Shown here: piece by piece, positions 36,205-44,931 of the stretch
How positions within the stretch are numbered: the stretch's first letter is position 1
How the letters are laid out: every line of letters begins with the position of its first letter
Source of the DNA: an uncultured Flammeovirgaceae bacterium
Lineage (GTDB): Bacteria > Bacteroidota > Bacteroidia > Cytophagales > Cyclobacteriaceae
Assembly: GCA_937883755.1 (NCBI GenBank)
Contig: CAKZYA010000001.1
Coordinates: forward strand, 186,001 to 250,000
Length of the DNA: 64,000 bases
Direction: 5' to 3'
Notes under the pieces: model-generated
Told to the model about the DNA's origin: nothing
What the model saw: the letters and a program-made list of their open reading frames with translations, nothing else
Database searches by the model: none
Translations under genes and position numbers: made by a program

Positions 36205-39200
36205 TTTCTACGATGACGCAACGATTATTGCGAATATCGTCTTCTACGGTCTTGAACTTTACATCTTTTACGACTCGTCCATCATTATATTGTACGCTTA
36301 CTCGTTGATTTCGTCCGGCAATCTTTTGGGTTTTAGCTGGTTTTACTGGCTCTGCTGGTGGGCGGTTGGCAGCAGGTTGACCCTGCCCTCGACTACCTCC
36401 TCCCAGTAAAGAACCAGATTCTTCTTTAGATGCTTTCACCCCTTGCTCGGGTCGCCGTGTTGGCTGACGGGCTTCTCGCACTTCATCGGGCTGCTGTATG
36501 GGCAAATTAGCCTTCATCAGGAAGGAAATGGTTTCTTCGTTTACCTTCGCTAAGAACTGTTTGAATAACTCAAAGCCTTCAAACTTATAGATGATAAGTG
36601 GGTCTTTCTGCTCATACACCGCATTTTGTACCGACTGCTTCAGGTCATCCATTTCGCGTAGATGCTCTTTCCAGTTCTGATCAATCAAAGCAAGTACGAT
36701 TGATTTTTCCATAGATTGAACCAGATCATCGCATTCGGTTTCTACGCTTTTCTTCAGGTTAGCCGAAACCGTCAGTTGCATTTTACCATCGGTAAAGGGT
36801 ACTAGAATATTCTCTACCGTGGCACCTTTGGCCTCAAATACATTGCGAATAACGGGAAGTGCCCGCTGAGCTAAATTCTTATTTTTTCGCTGGTAGTTTT
36901 CGTAGGCAAAGGAGTATAACTCTTCGGTAAGGTCAGCCTCACTAACACTGGTAAAGTGATCCTGATCAATCGGATGATCAAGACCCAGTGTGCCCAATAC
37001 TGTTAACTTATAACTATCGTAGTTGCCTACCCCTTTGGTACTCATTATAATATCTTCGCAGGTATCATAGAGCATATTCATGATATCGAGCTGCAAACGT
37101 TCTCCGAACAGGGCGTGGCGACGACGCTTGTAGATTACCTCTCGCTGTTGGTTCATTACATCGTCGTACTCCAGCAAGCGCTTACGGATGGCAAAGTTAT
37201 TTTGCTCTACCTTGCTCTGCGCCCGCTCAATAGAACTGGTCACCATTGAATGTTGGATGACTTCGCCTTCTTCTAGGCCCATTCGATCCATCAGTTTGGC
37301 GATACGGTCGGAGCCAAACAGGCGCATCAGATTATCTTCTAAAGAAACGAAGAATTGAGAAGAACCGGGGTCTCCCTGACGACCGGAACGCCCGCGCAAC
37401 TGCCGGTCTACTCGCCGCGACTCGTGCCGCTCAGTACCCACAATCGCTAGTCCACCCGCTTCTTTAGACTCAGGCGTGAGTTTAATGTCGGTACCTCGCC
37501 CGGCCATGTTGGTAGCAATGGTTACTGTGCCCGGTTTTCCGGCGTTAGTAACCACTTCCGCTTCTCGTTGGTGCTGCTTAGCGTTGAGTACCTGGTGTTC
37601 AATACCTTTCATCTTCAGCATCCGACTGAGTATCTCAGATATTTCTACTGAAGTAGTACCGACTAGTACCGGACGGCCCTGATCAGTCATTTCTTTGATC
37701 TCATCGGCTACTGCGTTGAATTTCTCCCGTACGGTTTTGAAAACCTTATCCTGACGATCCGCCCTAACAATTGGACGGTTGGTTGGGATAACCACCACAT
37801 CTAGTTTGTAGATATCCATAAACTCACCTGCCTCGGTTTCAGCCGTACCCGTCATACCTGCTAACTTGTGGTACATACGAAAGTAGTTCTGCAAAGTGAT
37901 GGTGGCATAAGTCTGGGTCGCTTCCTCCACCTTCACGTTTTCCTTGGCTTCAATAGCCTGATGCAGCCCGTCGGAGTAGCGGCGACCGTCCATTACCCGT
38001 CCGGTCTGCTCATCTACGATTTTTACCTTACCGTCGGCGATAATGTACTCCTGATCGAGCTCAAACATGGCGTAAGCTTTCAGCAGTTGGTTTACGGTAT
38101 GAATGCGCTGCGATTTGACCGAATAATCTTTAATCAGCTCGTCTTTCTTCTCTACCTTTTCCTCATCCGACATGGATTCATCTTTCTCCAACTGATCAAT
38201 TTCAGTACCAATGTCAGGCATGATGAAAAACTGGGGGTCTTCACCCTGTTTGGTGATTTGCTCTAGTCCTTTTTCGGTCAGGTTAATGTTATTGGTTTTT
38301 TCTTCAATGGTGAAGAATAGTGGCTCATCGGCCTCGGGCATCATCTTTTGATTGTCCTGCAAATAGAAGTTCTCTGTCTTTTGTAGAATCTGCCGCATTC
38401 CCGTTTCACTCAGAAAGCGAATAAGGGGTTTGTGTTTAGGTAGCCCCCGAAAGGCACGGAATAAAGATACACCGCCTTCTTTGGTATCTCCTTCTTTGAT
38501 TTTTTTCTTGGCATCTTGCAAAAACTCATTAACAGTTTTCTTCTGCATCTCATAGAGTTTACCAATTCGCGGTTTGAATTCGTAGAACTCGTGCTCGTCT
38601 CCTTTGGGAATAGGGCCAGAAATGATAAGTGGTGTTCGGGCTTCGTCAATTAGTACGGAGTCTACCTCATCCACCATAGCAAAGTGATGACCGGGTTGTA
38701 CCATATCCTCAGGATCGCGAGCCATGTTATCGCGCAGGTAGTCGAAGCCAAACTCATTATTGGTTCCGTAGGTAATGTCACAAGCGTAAGCAGCCCGCCG
38801 GTCATCAGAGTTAGGCTGATGGCGATCAATACAGTCTACCGATAGCTGGTGAAAGCGGAAAAGGGGAGCCATCCACTCGGCATCACGCTTAGCGAGGTAG
38901 TCGTTTACCGTCACAATGTGTACGCCTCGTTTCGCCAGAGCATTCAGGAAGGCGGGTAGTGTTGCCACCAGTGTTTTTCCTTCCCCGGTAGCCATTTCAG
39001 CAATCTTACCCTGATGCAGTACAATACCGCCAATTAACTGCACGTCGTAGTGCATCATATCCCAGGTGATGGGAGTACCCGCAGCGTCCCACTCATGATG
39101 CCAGGTAGCTTGTTCACCATCAATAGTGATGTTCGGATATTTAGCGGCTAGTTGTTTATCATAAAGCGTAGCGGTTACTACTAGTTGCTTGTTTTCTTTA

Positions 39201-39577
39201 AAGCGACGGGCGGTTTCCTTCACTACCGCAAAAGCTAGCGGGAGTACTTCCATCAGTATTTCTTCTAATCGCTCATTACGATCTTCCTCCAGTTGGTCGA
39301 TACGGGCAAAGATGTCTTCTTTCTCCTGCATGTCCATCTTGGGCTGATCCTGGACTCGCTGGTTTAACTCAGCGATTTGCTTATCAATTTCGGCTAGCCC
39401 CTCGTTGATTTGCTGACGCAGTTGCTCCGACTTATCCCGTAATTCATCGTCGGTAATTGAGGCCAGCTGAGCAAACTCCTGGTTAATCTGCTCAACCAGC
39501 GGCATAATATTTTTAATATCCCGATCTGATTTAGACCCGAATAGTTTGGCTAATCCTTTGGTAAGCGTATTAATCAT
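36197..39577 (-). CDS. secA: Preprotein translocase ATPase SecA
   Basis: The 1126-residue protein has the SecA DEAD motor: Walker A in MATGEGKTLVATLPAF, Walker B DEVDSVLIDEARTPL, and motif GRGTDIKLTPESKEAGG, with the helical scaffold after 850. The length exceeds E. coli SecA by about 220 residues, owing to inserts typical of Bacteroidota (for example about 350-520). The tail ends NNRCVIVENE and lacks the CxC zinc motif. It drives secretion through SecYEG. Confidence 0.98.
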   Translation of the reverse strand: MINTLTKGLAKLFGSKSDRDIKNIMPLVEQINQEFAQLASITDDELRDKSEQLRQQINEGLAEIDKQIAELNQRVQDQPKMDMQEKEDIFARIDQLEEDRNERLEEILMEVLPLAFAVVKETARRFKENKQLVVTATLYDKQLAAKYPNITIDGEQATWHHEWDAAGTPITWDMMHYDVQLIGGIVLHQGKIAEMATGEGKTLVATLPAFLNALAKRGVHIVTVNDYLAKRDAEWMAPLFRFHQLSVDCIDRHQPNSDDRRAAYACDITYGTNNEFGFDYLRDNMARDPEDMVQPGHHFAMVDEVDSVLIDEARTPLIISGPIPKGDEHEFYEFKPRIGKLYEMQKKTVNEFLQDAKKKIKEGDTKEGGVSLFRAFRGLPKHKPLIRFLSETGMRQILQKTENFYLQDNQKMMPEADEPLFFTIEEKTNNINLTEKGLEQITKQGEDPQFFIMPDIGTEIDQLEKDESMSDEEKVEKKDELIKDYSVKSQRIHTVNQLLKAYAMFELDQEYIIADGKVKIVDEQTGRVMDGRRYSDGLHQAIEAKENVKVEEATQTYATITLQNYFRMYHKLAGMTGTAETEAGEFMDIYKLDVVVIPTNRPIVRADRQDKVFKTVREKFNAVADEIKEMTDQGRPVLVGTTSVEISEILSRMLKMKGIEHQVLNAKQHQREAEVVTNAGKPGTVTIATNMAGRGTDIKLTPESKEAGGLAIVGTERHESRRVDRQLRGRSGRQGDPGSSQFFVSLEDNLMRLFGSDRIAKLMDRMGLEEGEVIQHSMVTSSIERAQSKVEQNNFAIRKRLLEYDDVMNQQREVIYKRRRHALFGERLQLDIMNMLYDTCEDIIMSTKGVGNYDSYKLTVLGTLGLDHPIDQDHFTSVSEADLTEELYSFAYENYQRKNKNLAQRALPVIRNVFEAKGATVENILVPFTDGKMQLTVSANLKKSVETECDDLVQSMEKSIVLALIDQNWKEHLREMDDLKQSVQNAVYEQKDPLIIYKFEGFELFKQFLAKVNEETISFLMKANLPIQQPDEVREARQPTRRPEQGVKASKEESGSLLGGGSRGQGQPAANRPPAEPVKPAKTQKIAGRNQRVSVQYNDGRVVKDVKFKTVEDDIRNNRCVIVENE

Positions 39578-39614
39578 GAACTTAGAATATTCTTGTAGTT
39601 AATTTTTAAGCGTT

Positions 39615-39714
39615 CAGTCCACGGTCGACGGTCCACGGAATTTAAATAACTGATAAAATGCTTTTAGCAAATAAAGTCAATATCTGTGGACTATAAGCTG
39701 TTGACCGTTGACTA
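39615..39714. repeat. Heptad-array hairpin element B (GTCCACG family)
   Basis: The left arm (39615-39638) is built of 7-nt units: GTC recurs at 39617, 39624 and 39631. The right arm (39684-39714) has GAC or AGC at 39689, 39696, 39703 and 39710, again every 7 nt, as an inverted copy. The left arm matches that of element D at 20 of 24 positions, all differences being transitions. It fills most of the gap between secA and dapF. Confidence 0.75.
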
Positions 39715-39728
39715 ATAATAAACCTCAT

Positions 39729-40514
39729 TTAGACAAAAACAGTGCCTTCAAAGACCATTACGGCGGGTCCGGTCATAAAGACTTGGGTGAACCTTCCGAT
39801 TTCAGGTTGCTCAAAAGTAATTTTTAGATTACCTCCTCGGGCTTGTACCATAATCGGACTCTTCCGATTCTCAGCGTGAGCCAAAGCCAAGGCTACCGCT
39901 GTAATGCCTGTACCGGACGATAATGTCTCATTCTCTACCCCTCGCTCGTAAATACGCATTTGTACCTGACCATTAGTTTGCTGCACAAAGCTAGCGTTGG
40001 TACCTTCGGGCATAAAGCGGCTATCGTAACGGATTTTTTTCCCTTCCGTCATCACGTCGTAATCTGACAAAAGCTGATTTTTGGGCAAAACCCTGACAAA
40101 ATGACGGGTTCCGGTATCTAGAAAGTAACCATCCTCATAAGTATCCACCTGCGACACATCCGATAAATTCACGGTGACTTGCTCACCTTCAATCCGGGCG
40201 TAATGCACCCCGTCGTGCGCTAGAAAGGTAGTTTCACTACCAATGATTCCCAAGTGATGCGCCAGATGTATTGCACAGCGAGCACCGTTTCCACACATGG
40301 CTACTGAACCATCGGCATTATGATAAACCATTTCAAAATCGTACTCAGCGTGAGTGTTAATCAGAATGATTCCGTCGCTACCTACTCCAAACCGACGGTC
40401 GCAAAGTCGGGAAATAAGGGCAGTATCCTGAGAAGGAAACAGGCCTTCCCGGTTATCAAACATCACAAAATCATTGCCCGCCCCTTGGTACTTATAGAAA
40501 TGCAGCGAATTCAT
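39729..40514 (-). CDS. dapF: Diaminopimelate epimerase with Ser at the second catalytic position
   Basis: The 261-residue protein has the DapF fold with YQGAGNDFVMFD at the N-terminus and the first catalytic Cys74 in MCGNGARC. The second motif, normally SCGTG or ACGTG, reads SSGTG, so Ser200 stands where the second catalytic Cys is expected. The codon is TCC (39915-39917), one base from TGC. DapF makes meso-diaminopimelate for peptidoglycan and lysine. The rest of the protein looks intact. Confidence 0.93.
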   Translation of the reverse strand: MNSLHFYKYQGAGNDFVMFDNREGLFPSQDTALISRLCDRRFGVGSDGIILINTHAEYDFEMVYHNADGSVAMCGNGARCAIHLAHHLGIIGSETTFLAHDGVHYARIEGEQVTVNLSDVSQVDTYEDGYFLDTGTRHFVRVLPKNQLLSDYDVMTEGKKIRYDSRFMPEGTNASFVQQTNGQVQMRIYERGVENETLSSGTGITAVALALAHAENRKSPIMVQARGGNLKITFEQPEIGRFTQVFMTGPAVMVFEGTVFV

Positions 40515-40607
40515 GCTATGAAAATTATGAGGCTAAAGATACAAAAATTACCTGCGGCTTATAAAGCAGAGTGGGAAATTTAGGGTAAGCAATGGGTAGT
40601 CTTAAAG

Positions 40608-41255
40608 TTATCTCAGCTCTTGAGCATAAAGGACGTTATAGGCACGGATATATTTTAGAAGATTCTTCTTATCTTTTTTGTCTTCTTCAAACTGCTGAAG
40701 TAAATCAGGATAATCTTTTAATATCCCGGCAACGGTTGGCGGGTCTACTCTGTGGATGTCGCCAGTTTCTAAATCTAGCAAAAAATAGGTGGCTGGTGAT
40801 AAGGCACCTGCTAGGGTACCAACTGCATCGGCCGTTTTCTTGTAACCATCCCCGGCTCCTAAGAAATAGCTGTATCTACCGTATCCTAAAATCCGGCTGT
40901 ATAGTACAATGGGTAGGCTAGTATAATTTCTAGAACTGATATATACGTATTTGCCATCGTAGAAGCCCCACATACTGCGCCGTATCTCTTGCCGACGCTT
41001 TACCGGAATATCCCACTTAATACTGATACTACTGGTTAAAACATAAGGATGGTCTTCCGTGTAATCAAACATTGATCCAGTGTAGGTATGATATAGTGGA
41101 TCTACGGAATCAGCCGGAGGATAATAGACGGAAACCTGAGCGGGGATAGGGCGATTATGGAGAAAGTTAAAGAAGCTATTGTAGATGCCAACCTTTAGAT
41201 CAGGTGTTTGACTAAAGCTCTGACTTCCAACCAGTAAAAAAAACTTGGCCAGCAG
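40608..41255 (-). CDS. Secreted protein of unknown function lacking an ATG start
   Basis: From 41072 the product begins MFDYTEDHPYVL, but the frame stays open upstream to 41300 and encodes a clear signal peptide (AKFFLLVGSQSFSQ) followed by coding-like sequence (VYYPPADS). No ATG, GTG or TTG lies in frame before it. The nearest candidate starts are CTG at 41253-41255 or ATT just upstream. The mature part, about 200 residues, includes LGAGDGYKKTADAVGTLAG and no domain that I recognise. Either a rare start is used or an upstream start has been lost. The real end is certain. Confidence 0.6.
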   Translation of the reverse strand: MLAKFFLLVGSQSFSQTPDLKVGIYNSFFNFLHNRPIPAQVSVYYPPADSVDPLYHTYTGSMFDYTEDHPYVLTSSISIKWDIPVKRRQEIRRSMWGFYDGKYVYISSRNYTSLPIVLYSRILGYGRYSYFLGAGDGYKKTADAVGTLAGALSPATYFLLDLETGDIHRVDPPTVAGILKDYPDLLQQFEEDKKDKKNLLKYIRAYNVLYAQELR

Positions 41256-41300
41256 CCCGCTAATTACCGATACACCTACCCGATATTTTCTTCTACCATA

Positions 41301-41556
41301 CTACTCAATTTACCTAGAAAGTACTACTATTCCTAACGACTCTAGCAGTTGTTCATTGTGGCGAAGGGCGTAGGAGCAGTATTGCGAAATTCGCGCATCC
41401 AGGTGTAAAGGGCATCGGTAACTTCCTAGTATTTTTGGGTAGCATCTTAATTCACTGGCTCTCTGAATCAAGATACTTTTACAGGTTCGTTGTCATAAGA
41501 TTTTCCTATTGGTAATAATTGTGGTAGTGATTAGTTCTTAGGTACGGAAATAACTA
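41301..41556. other. Intergenic stretch before the methyltransferase, possible decayed coding remnant
   Basis: No intact gene is present. On the minus strand one open frame reads HNEQLLESLGIVVLSR before a stop near 41320, and a second frame reads TDALYTWMREFRNTAPTPF. Both look weakly coding, which could mean a frameshifted remnant, but the evidence is thin. Confidence 0.25.
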
Positions 41557-41586
41557 TATATTTGTAACCATGTATAATGTTTACAA
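41557..41586 (+). promoter_or_regulatory. Promoter and overlapping operator-like dyad of the methyltransferase gene
   Basis: TATATTTG (41557-41564) fits the -7 consensus. Overlapping it is an imperfect dyad, TTGTAACCA (41562-41570) and TGTTTACAA (41578-41586), with 8 of 9 bp matching and a 7-nt spacer. A third half-site, TGGTTATA, follows at 41590-41597. The site is well placed for repression by the MerR-like domain of the gene product. Confidence 0.5.
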
Positions 41587-41598
41587 GTTTGGTTATAT

Positions 41599-42873
41599 AT
41601 GAAAGAATACTATACCATTACTGAAGTAGCTGACTTATTAGGGAAAAGTAAAGAAACACTACGGCGTTGGGATAGGAACGGTAAGCTACCCGCCATGCGG
41701 GAGCCAATGAGCAATTACCGAGTATACCGAAAGGAGCAACTCAGCATTTTTGAAGAACTGAGTTTCTTATTTAGCTCTTCTGATACCCATAATTTCACTA
41801 AACCAAAGCATGATTATTCAGTATTAGAACTATTTGCCGGAGCCGGGGGGTTGGCGATTGGATTGGAAAAAGCTGGACTAAAGTGCGTTGCCCTCAATGA
41901 AATTGACCATTGGGCGGCTGAAACTCTCCGAATAAATCGCCCGAAATGGCGGATTATTGAAGATGATATTAAAAACGTGAATTTTACCCGGTATGCTGGG
42001 AAAGTTGACGTAGTAACGGGTGGTTTCCCCTGTCAGGCATTTAGCTACGCGGGGAAAAAGCTGGGCTTTGATGATGCTCGGGGGACTTTATTTTACGAAT
42101 TTGCCCGGGCGGTCAATGAAACCAAGCCTTTGATTTGTGTAGGAGAAAACGTTCGTGGCCTGCTAAACCATGATGACGGTCGGACAATTGAGGGCATGAA
42201 GTCGATTTTAGATGAGATTGGCTACAAGCCCCTTGACCCACGAATACTTAAGGCGATTTTTTATCGTGTACCCCAAAAACGGGAAAGATTAATTTTGATC
42301 GGAATCAGAAAAGATATTGACATTGGGTTTGAGTTTCCTAGACCGCACAAGAAAATATATAACTTATCTGATGCTCTAAAGGCTGGGGAATTATTCCCCA
42401 CAGACGTGCCTCAATCGGAAGGTTCTGCTTACCCTAAAAGAAAGAAGGAAATTTTAGATTTAGTACCCCCTGGTGGCTATTGGCGTGATCTTCCGCTCGA
42501 TCTTCAGAAAGAGTATATGCAAAAGAGTTTTTACTTAGGCGGAGGTAAAACCGGAATGGCTCGGCGGATGAGTTGGGACGAACCATCACTAACTCTCACT
42601 TGCAGCCCCGCCCAAAAGCAAACAGAACGCTGTCACCCCGATGAAACTCGACCATTCACTGTAAGGGAATATGCCAGAATACAGACCTTTCCTGACGAAT
42701 GGCAGTTTGCTGGCTCAGTGAGCAATCAGTATAAACAGATAGGCAACGCCGTACCTGTAAATCTGGGAAGAGAATTAGGTTACTCACTTGTTAAGTTCCT
42801 AAACGAAGTTTACAAAGAGTACGGTATGAAGGATAAAGTAGCTAACTTTGATCAGATGGAATTAGAGTTTTAA
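41599..42873 (+). CDS. DNA (cytosine-5) methyltransferase with N-terminal MerR-like DNA-binding domain
   Basis: The 424-residue protein begins with a MerR/excisionase-type helix-turn-helix at about 4-55 (TITEVADLLGKSKETLRRWD). The C5 methyltransferase follows: motif I LELFAGAGGLAIG at 77-89, motif IV with catalytic Cys145 (GGFPCQAFS), motif VI ENVRGL at 183, motif VIII QKRERLILIG and motif X GNAVPVNLG near 390. It protects host DNA from the restriction enzyme encoded convergently 5 nt away. The extra domain probably represses its own promoter. The recognition site cannot be read from sequence. Confidence 0.95.
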   Translation: MKEYYTITEVADLLGKSKETLRRWDRNGKLPAMREPMSNYRVYRKEQLSIFEELSFLFSSSDTHNFTKPKHDYSVLELFAGAGGLAIGLEKAGLKCVALNEIDHWAAETLRINRPKWRIIEDDIKNVNFTRYAGKVDVVTGGFPCQAFSYAGKKLGFDDARGTLFYEFARAVNETKPLICVGENVRGLLNHDDGRTIEGMKSILDEIGYKPLDPRILKAIFYRVPQKRERLILIGIRKDIDIGFEFPRPHKKIYNLSDALKAGELFPTDVPQSEGSAYPKRKKEILDLVPPGGYWRDLPLDLQKEYMQKSFYLGGGKTGMARRMSWDEPSLTLTCSPAQKQTERCHPDETRPFTVREYARIQTFPDEWQFAGSVSNQYKQIGNAVPVNLGRELGYSLVKFLNEVYKEYGMKDKVANFDQMELEF

Positions 42874-42878
42874 TATTT

Positions 42879-43589
42879 CTACCTGAAATTTAGGCGGATT
42901 TCTTCTGTTAATCTGCGAATAGTTTCTTCAAGCCTGTTTGTTCCATCGACCTCAATCGCAACTTCGCCTATTGCACTGATGAGATCATAGTAGAAGCCTT
43001 CTTTTCCGGTTATTCTATGCCAAAAATCTTGACCTACAAATACCGGATATCTAGAATTGATTCTTTGATAATGAGAACTTAGCTCACTAGGTTCACCATA
43101 AACTATACCTACAACCAAGTCATTGAGCCCAACATTCAGATTGTTATTGGTTCTTGCAAGGTTAATGATACCTTGAAAGTGTCCAAAGATTGTTTCAACA
43201 TCATCATGATTTATAGTATTAGGGCCTGATTTTAACTGACAATACTTTTTTCTGCCATCTAAGGCGTCGAAAAACTCAATATCTATTCCTTGTGTTGTAG
43301 ATCCAAACCCTTCAAATAACTGGCTTATAAGTGTCTGTATTCTCATGCCAAATGAAGTTGTTATAGATGATCCTAGTAACCTTGGATAAACTAAAGCTTC
43401 AGCGATACTCCTTGGGTCATCGTTTCCTTTCATAAAGTTTGCTAAATACTTAAAAAGGAATGGGTTCACATTATACTCAGACAAGCGAGCTGCTTTTTCA
43501 CAAGATTTATTAATATGATTTTCTACAATCTCCTCTCGAAAAAAATGTTTCGCACGATTAAGTAAGTCTATTCGCTCTTGTTCTGTCAT
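42879..43589 (-). CDS. Type II restriction endonuclease, PmeII-like
   Basis: The 236-residue protein starts at ATG 43587-43589. A TTG two codons upstream is less likely. It carries a PD-(D/E)XK-like site: GIDIEFF (Asp103, Glu105) and YCQLKSG (Gln118, Lys120). The N-terminal half is helical, and VYPRLLGSSITTSFGMRIQ resembles PmeII-family endonucleases. It cuts DNA at the site protected by the adjacent methyltransferase. The two genes are convergent with 5 nt between stops. No separate controller gene is seen. Confidence 0.85.
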   Translation of the reverse strand: MTEQERIDLLNRAKHFFREEIVENHINKSCEKAARLSEYNVNPFLFKYLANFMKGNDDPRSIAEALVYPRLLGSSITTSFGMRIQTLISQLFEGFGSTTQGIDIEFFDALDGRKKYCQLKSGPNTINHDDVETIFGHFQGIINLARTNNNLNVGLNDLVVGIVYGEPSELSSHYQRINSRYPVFVGQDFWHRITGKEGFYYDLISAIGEVAIEVDGTNRLEETIRRLTEEIRLNFR

Positions 43590-43651
43590 GCACAAATATT
43601 AGAATTTATGGAGCATAACACAATTACCACTAGAAGAATAGAGCTTGAAGA

Positions 43652-44428
43652 TCAATACAAAGCCATATCAAACTGCTTACGATACTGCTTAGTCAGCGGG
43701 TGGTCGGTGCCCATCAGTCGGAAGAGGGCAATGGATGCACGGCGGGGTAGTTCGTTGCAGTAGGTTTTATCCAGCATCGTGGCCTGAATCAAGGCTTGCA
43801 GTGTCTGTTCAAATTTATTTCCCCTCAGCGATTCTTGTGCCAGTTGAATTTGCTCTTCTACCTTGGGGTGAGCGCTTTCTTCGCAGGTCATTAGGTCGGC
43901 TAGGCTACGCACATCTTCGCCTAGTTCGAAACTGTGATGAGTATGGTGGACTGCTTCTCGGGCTCGTTCGGGGTGTTGCCCTACGGTGGCTGCCGCTAAC
44001 CATAATTCAGCCTCTTCCATATCATCGTTCTCCTGTACAAACTGCTCTAATTGAGTCACAGCTTCGGTATGCTGATCGGTAAACAACTGCTTTCGATACG
44101 TCTCCAGGTGCTCTTTACGCTCGTCGGGTAGGTTTTCTTCCAGCCACTTTTGAATCTGAGGTTTGGGTAATGCTCCAGTGAACTCCGCTACTACTTCACC
44201 TTGGTGAAACATTTTCACTGCTGGAATACCCTGAATGCCGTACTTTACCGATAATTCCTGATTTTCGTCGGTATTTACTTTCACTAATTCCCAGGTACCA
44301 GCCGCCTCTTCGGCTAGTTGTTCAATCACTGGGCCGAGAAATTGGCAGGGGCCGCACCAAGGTGCCCAAAAATCTACTACTACTGGTACTTGTTCACTAT
44401 GGGCAATAACGTCTTGTTCAAAATTCAT
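43652..44428 (-). CDS. Thioredoxin fused to TPR-like domain (CnoX/YbbN-like co-chaperone)
   Basis: The 258-residue protein has a thioredoxin domain at 1-105 with the active site WCGPC and GIQGIPAVKMF, then a helical TPR-like part at about 115-255. This is the layout of CnoX (YbbN), which guards proteins from oxidation and hands them to chaperonins. E. coli CnoX lacks the CPxC redox pair, while this one keeps both cysteines, so it may also act as a reductase. It stands alone after the restriction gene. Confidence 0.92.
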   Translation of the reverse strand: MNFEQDVIAHSEQVPVVVDFWAPWCGPCQFLGPVIEQLAEEAAGTWELVKVNTDENQELSVKYGIQGIPAVKMFHQGEVVAEFTGALPKPQIQKWLEENLPDERKEHLETYRKQLFTDQHTEAVTQLEQFVQENDDMEEAELWLAAATVGQHPERAREAVHHTHHSFELGEDVRSLADLMTCEESAHPKVEEQIQLAQESLRGNKFEQTLQALIQATMLDKTYCNELPRRASIALFRLMGTDHPLTKQYRKQFDMALY

Positions 44429-44466
44429 CGCAAAAAAGGCTTGTTTTTACAAATACTCGCCTTATT

Positions 44467-44919
44467 CTACGAAGAAGAAACCGGGATAGTTTGGTGCTCG
44501 GCTCGTTCTTTTAACGCTCGGTTCATTGCCACAAATCCGGCTTGCGTAGTTTCGGCGATTTGTTTCATGATCAGTCCGCGCAGCAAGCCACTAAACTTCT
44601 CTTTTTGAATAAGTTTTACCTGCTGAGGCGCAAGTTTTTCAATTATAAAGATGTGGTGCCCATCAAACAGTCCTGGCACCCATAGGCGACCGATCCACTC
44701 CAGACGACGATTCTTCTCCACCTTTACTAGCCTGGGTTTAAAGGTCATGGTTTTGTCGCCTTGCTTCATCTGGTTGGTGAGCTGATTTCCTTCTATCGCT
44801 TCGCCAGATGAGCTAATAATAAACGGGTTCCATTCCCGGTAGGCTGAGAAATTGGTAAGCACCTGCCAAACTTGTTCGGCGCTGGCATTGATGATGATTT
44901 CGGTGGTTAATTCTTTCAT
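44467..44919 (-). CDS. SRPBCC family (START/AHSA1-like) protein
   Basis: The 150-residue protein has the SRPBCC opening (IIINASAEQVWQVLTNFSAY) and EWNPFIISSSGEAI, then strands that form a deep hydrophobic pocket. The family binds lipids or polyketides, or acts as a cyclase. The ligand is unknown. It is divergent from the next gene across a gap that holds repeat element C. Confidence 0.88.
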   Translation of the reverse strand: MKELTTEIIINASAEQVWQVLTNFSAYREWNPFIISSSGEAIEGNQLTNQMKQGDKTMTFKPRLVKVEKNRRLEWIGRLWVPGLFDGHHIFIIEKLAPQQVKLIQKEKFSGLLRGLIMKQIAETTQAGFVAMNRALKERAEHQTIPVSSS

Positions 44920-44931
44920 GATCTTAAGGGT

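Noticed and set aside
37868-38266. Plus-strand open frame of 132 codons inside secA
   Set aside because: Antisense to conserved SecA coding sequence, with no recognisable domain or start signal.
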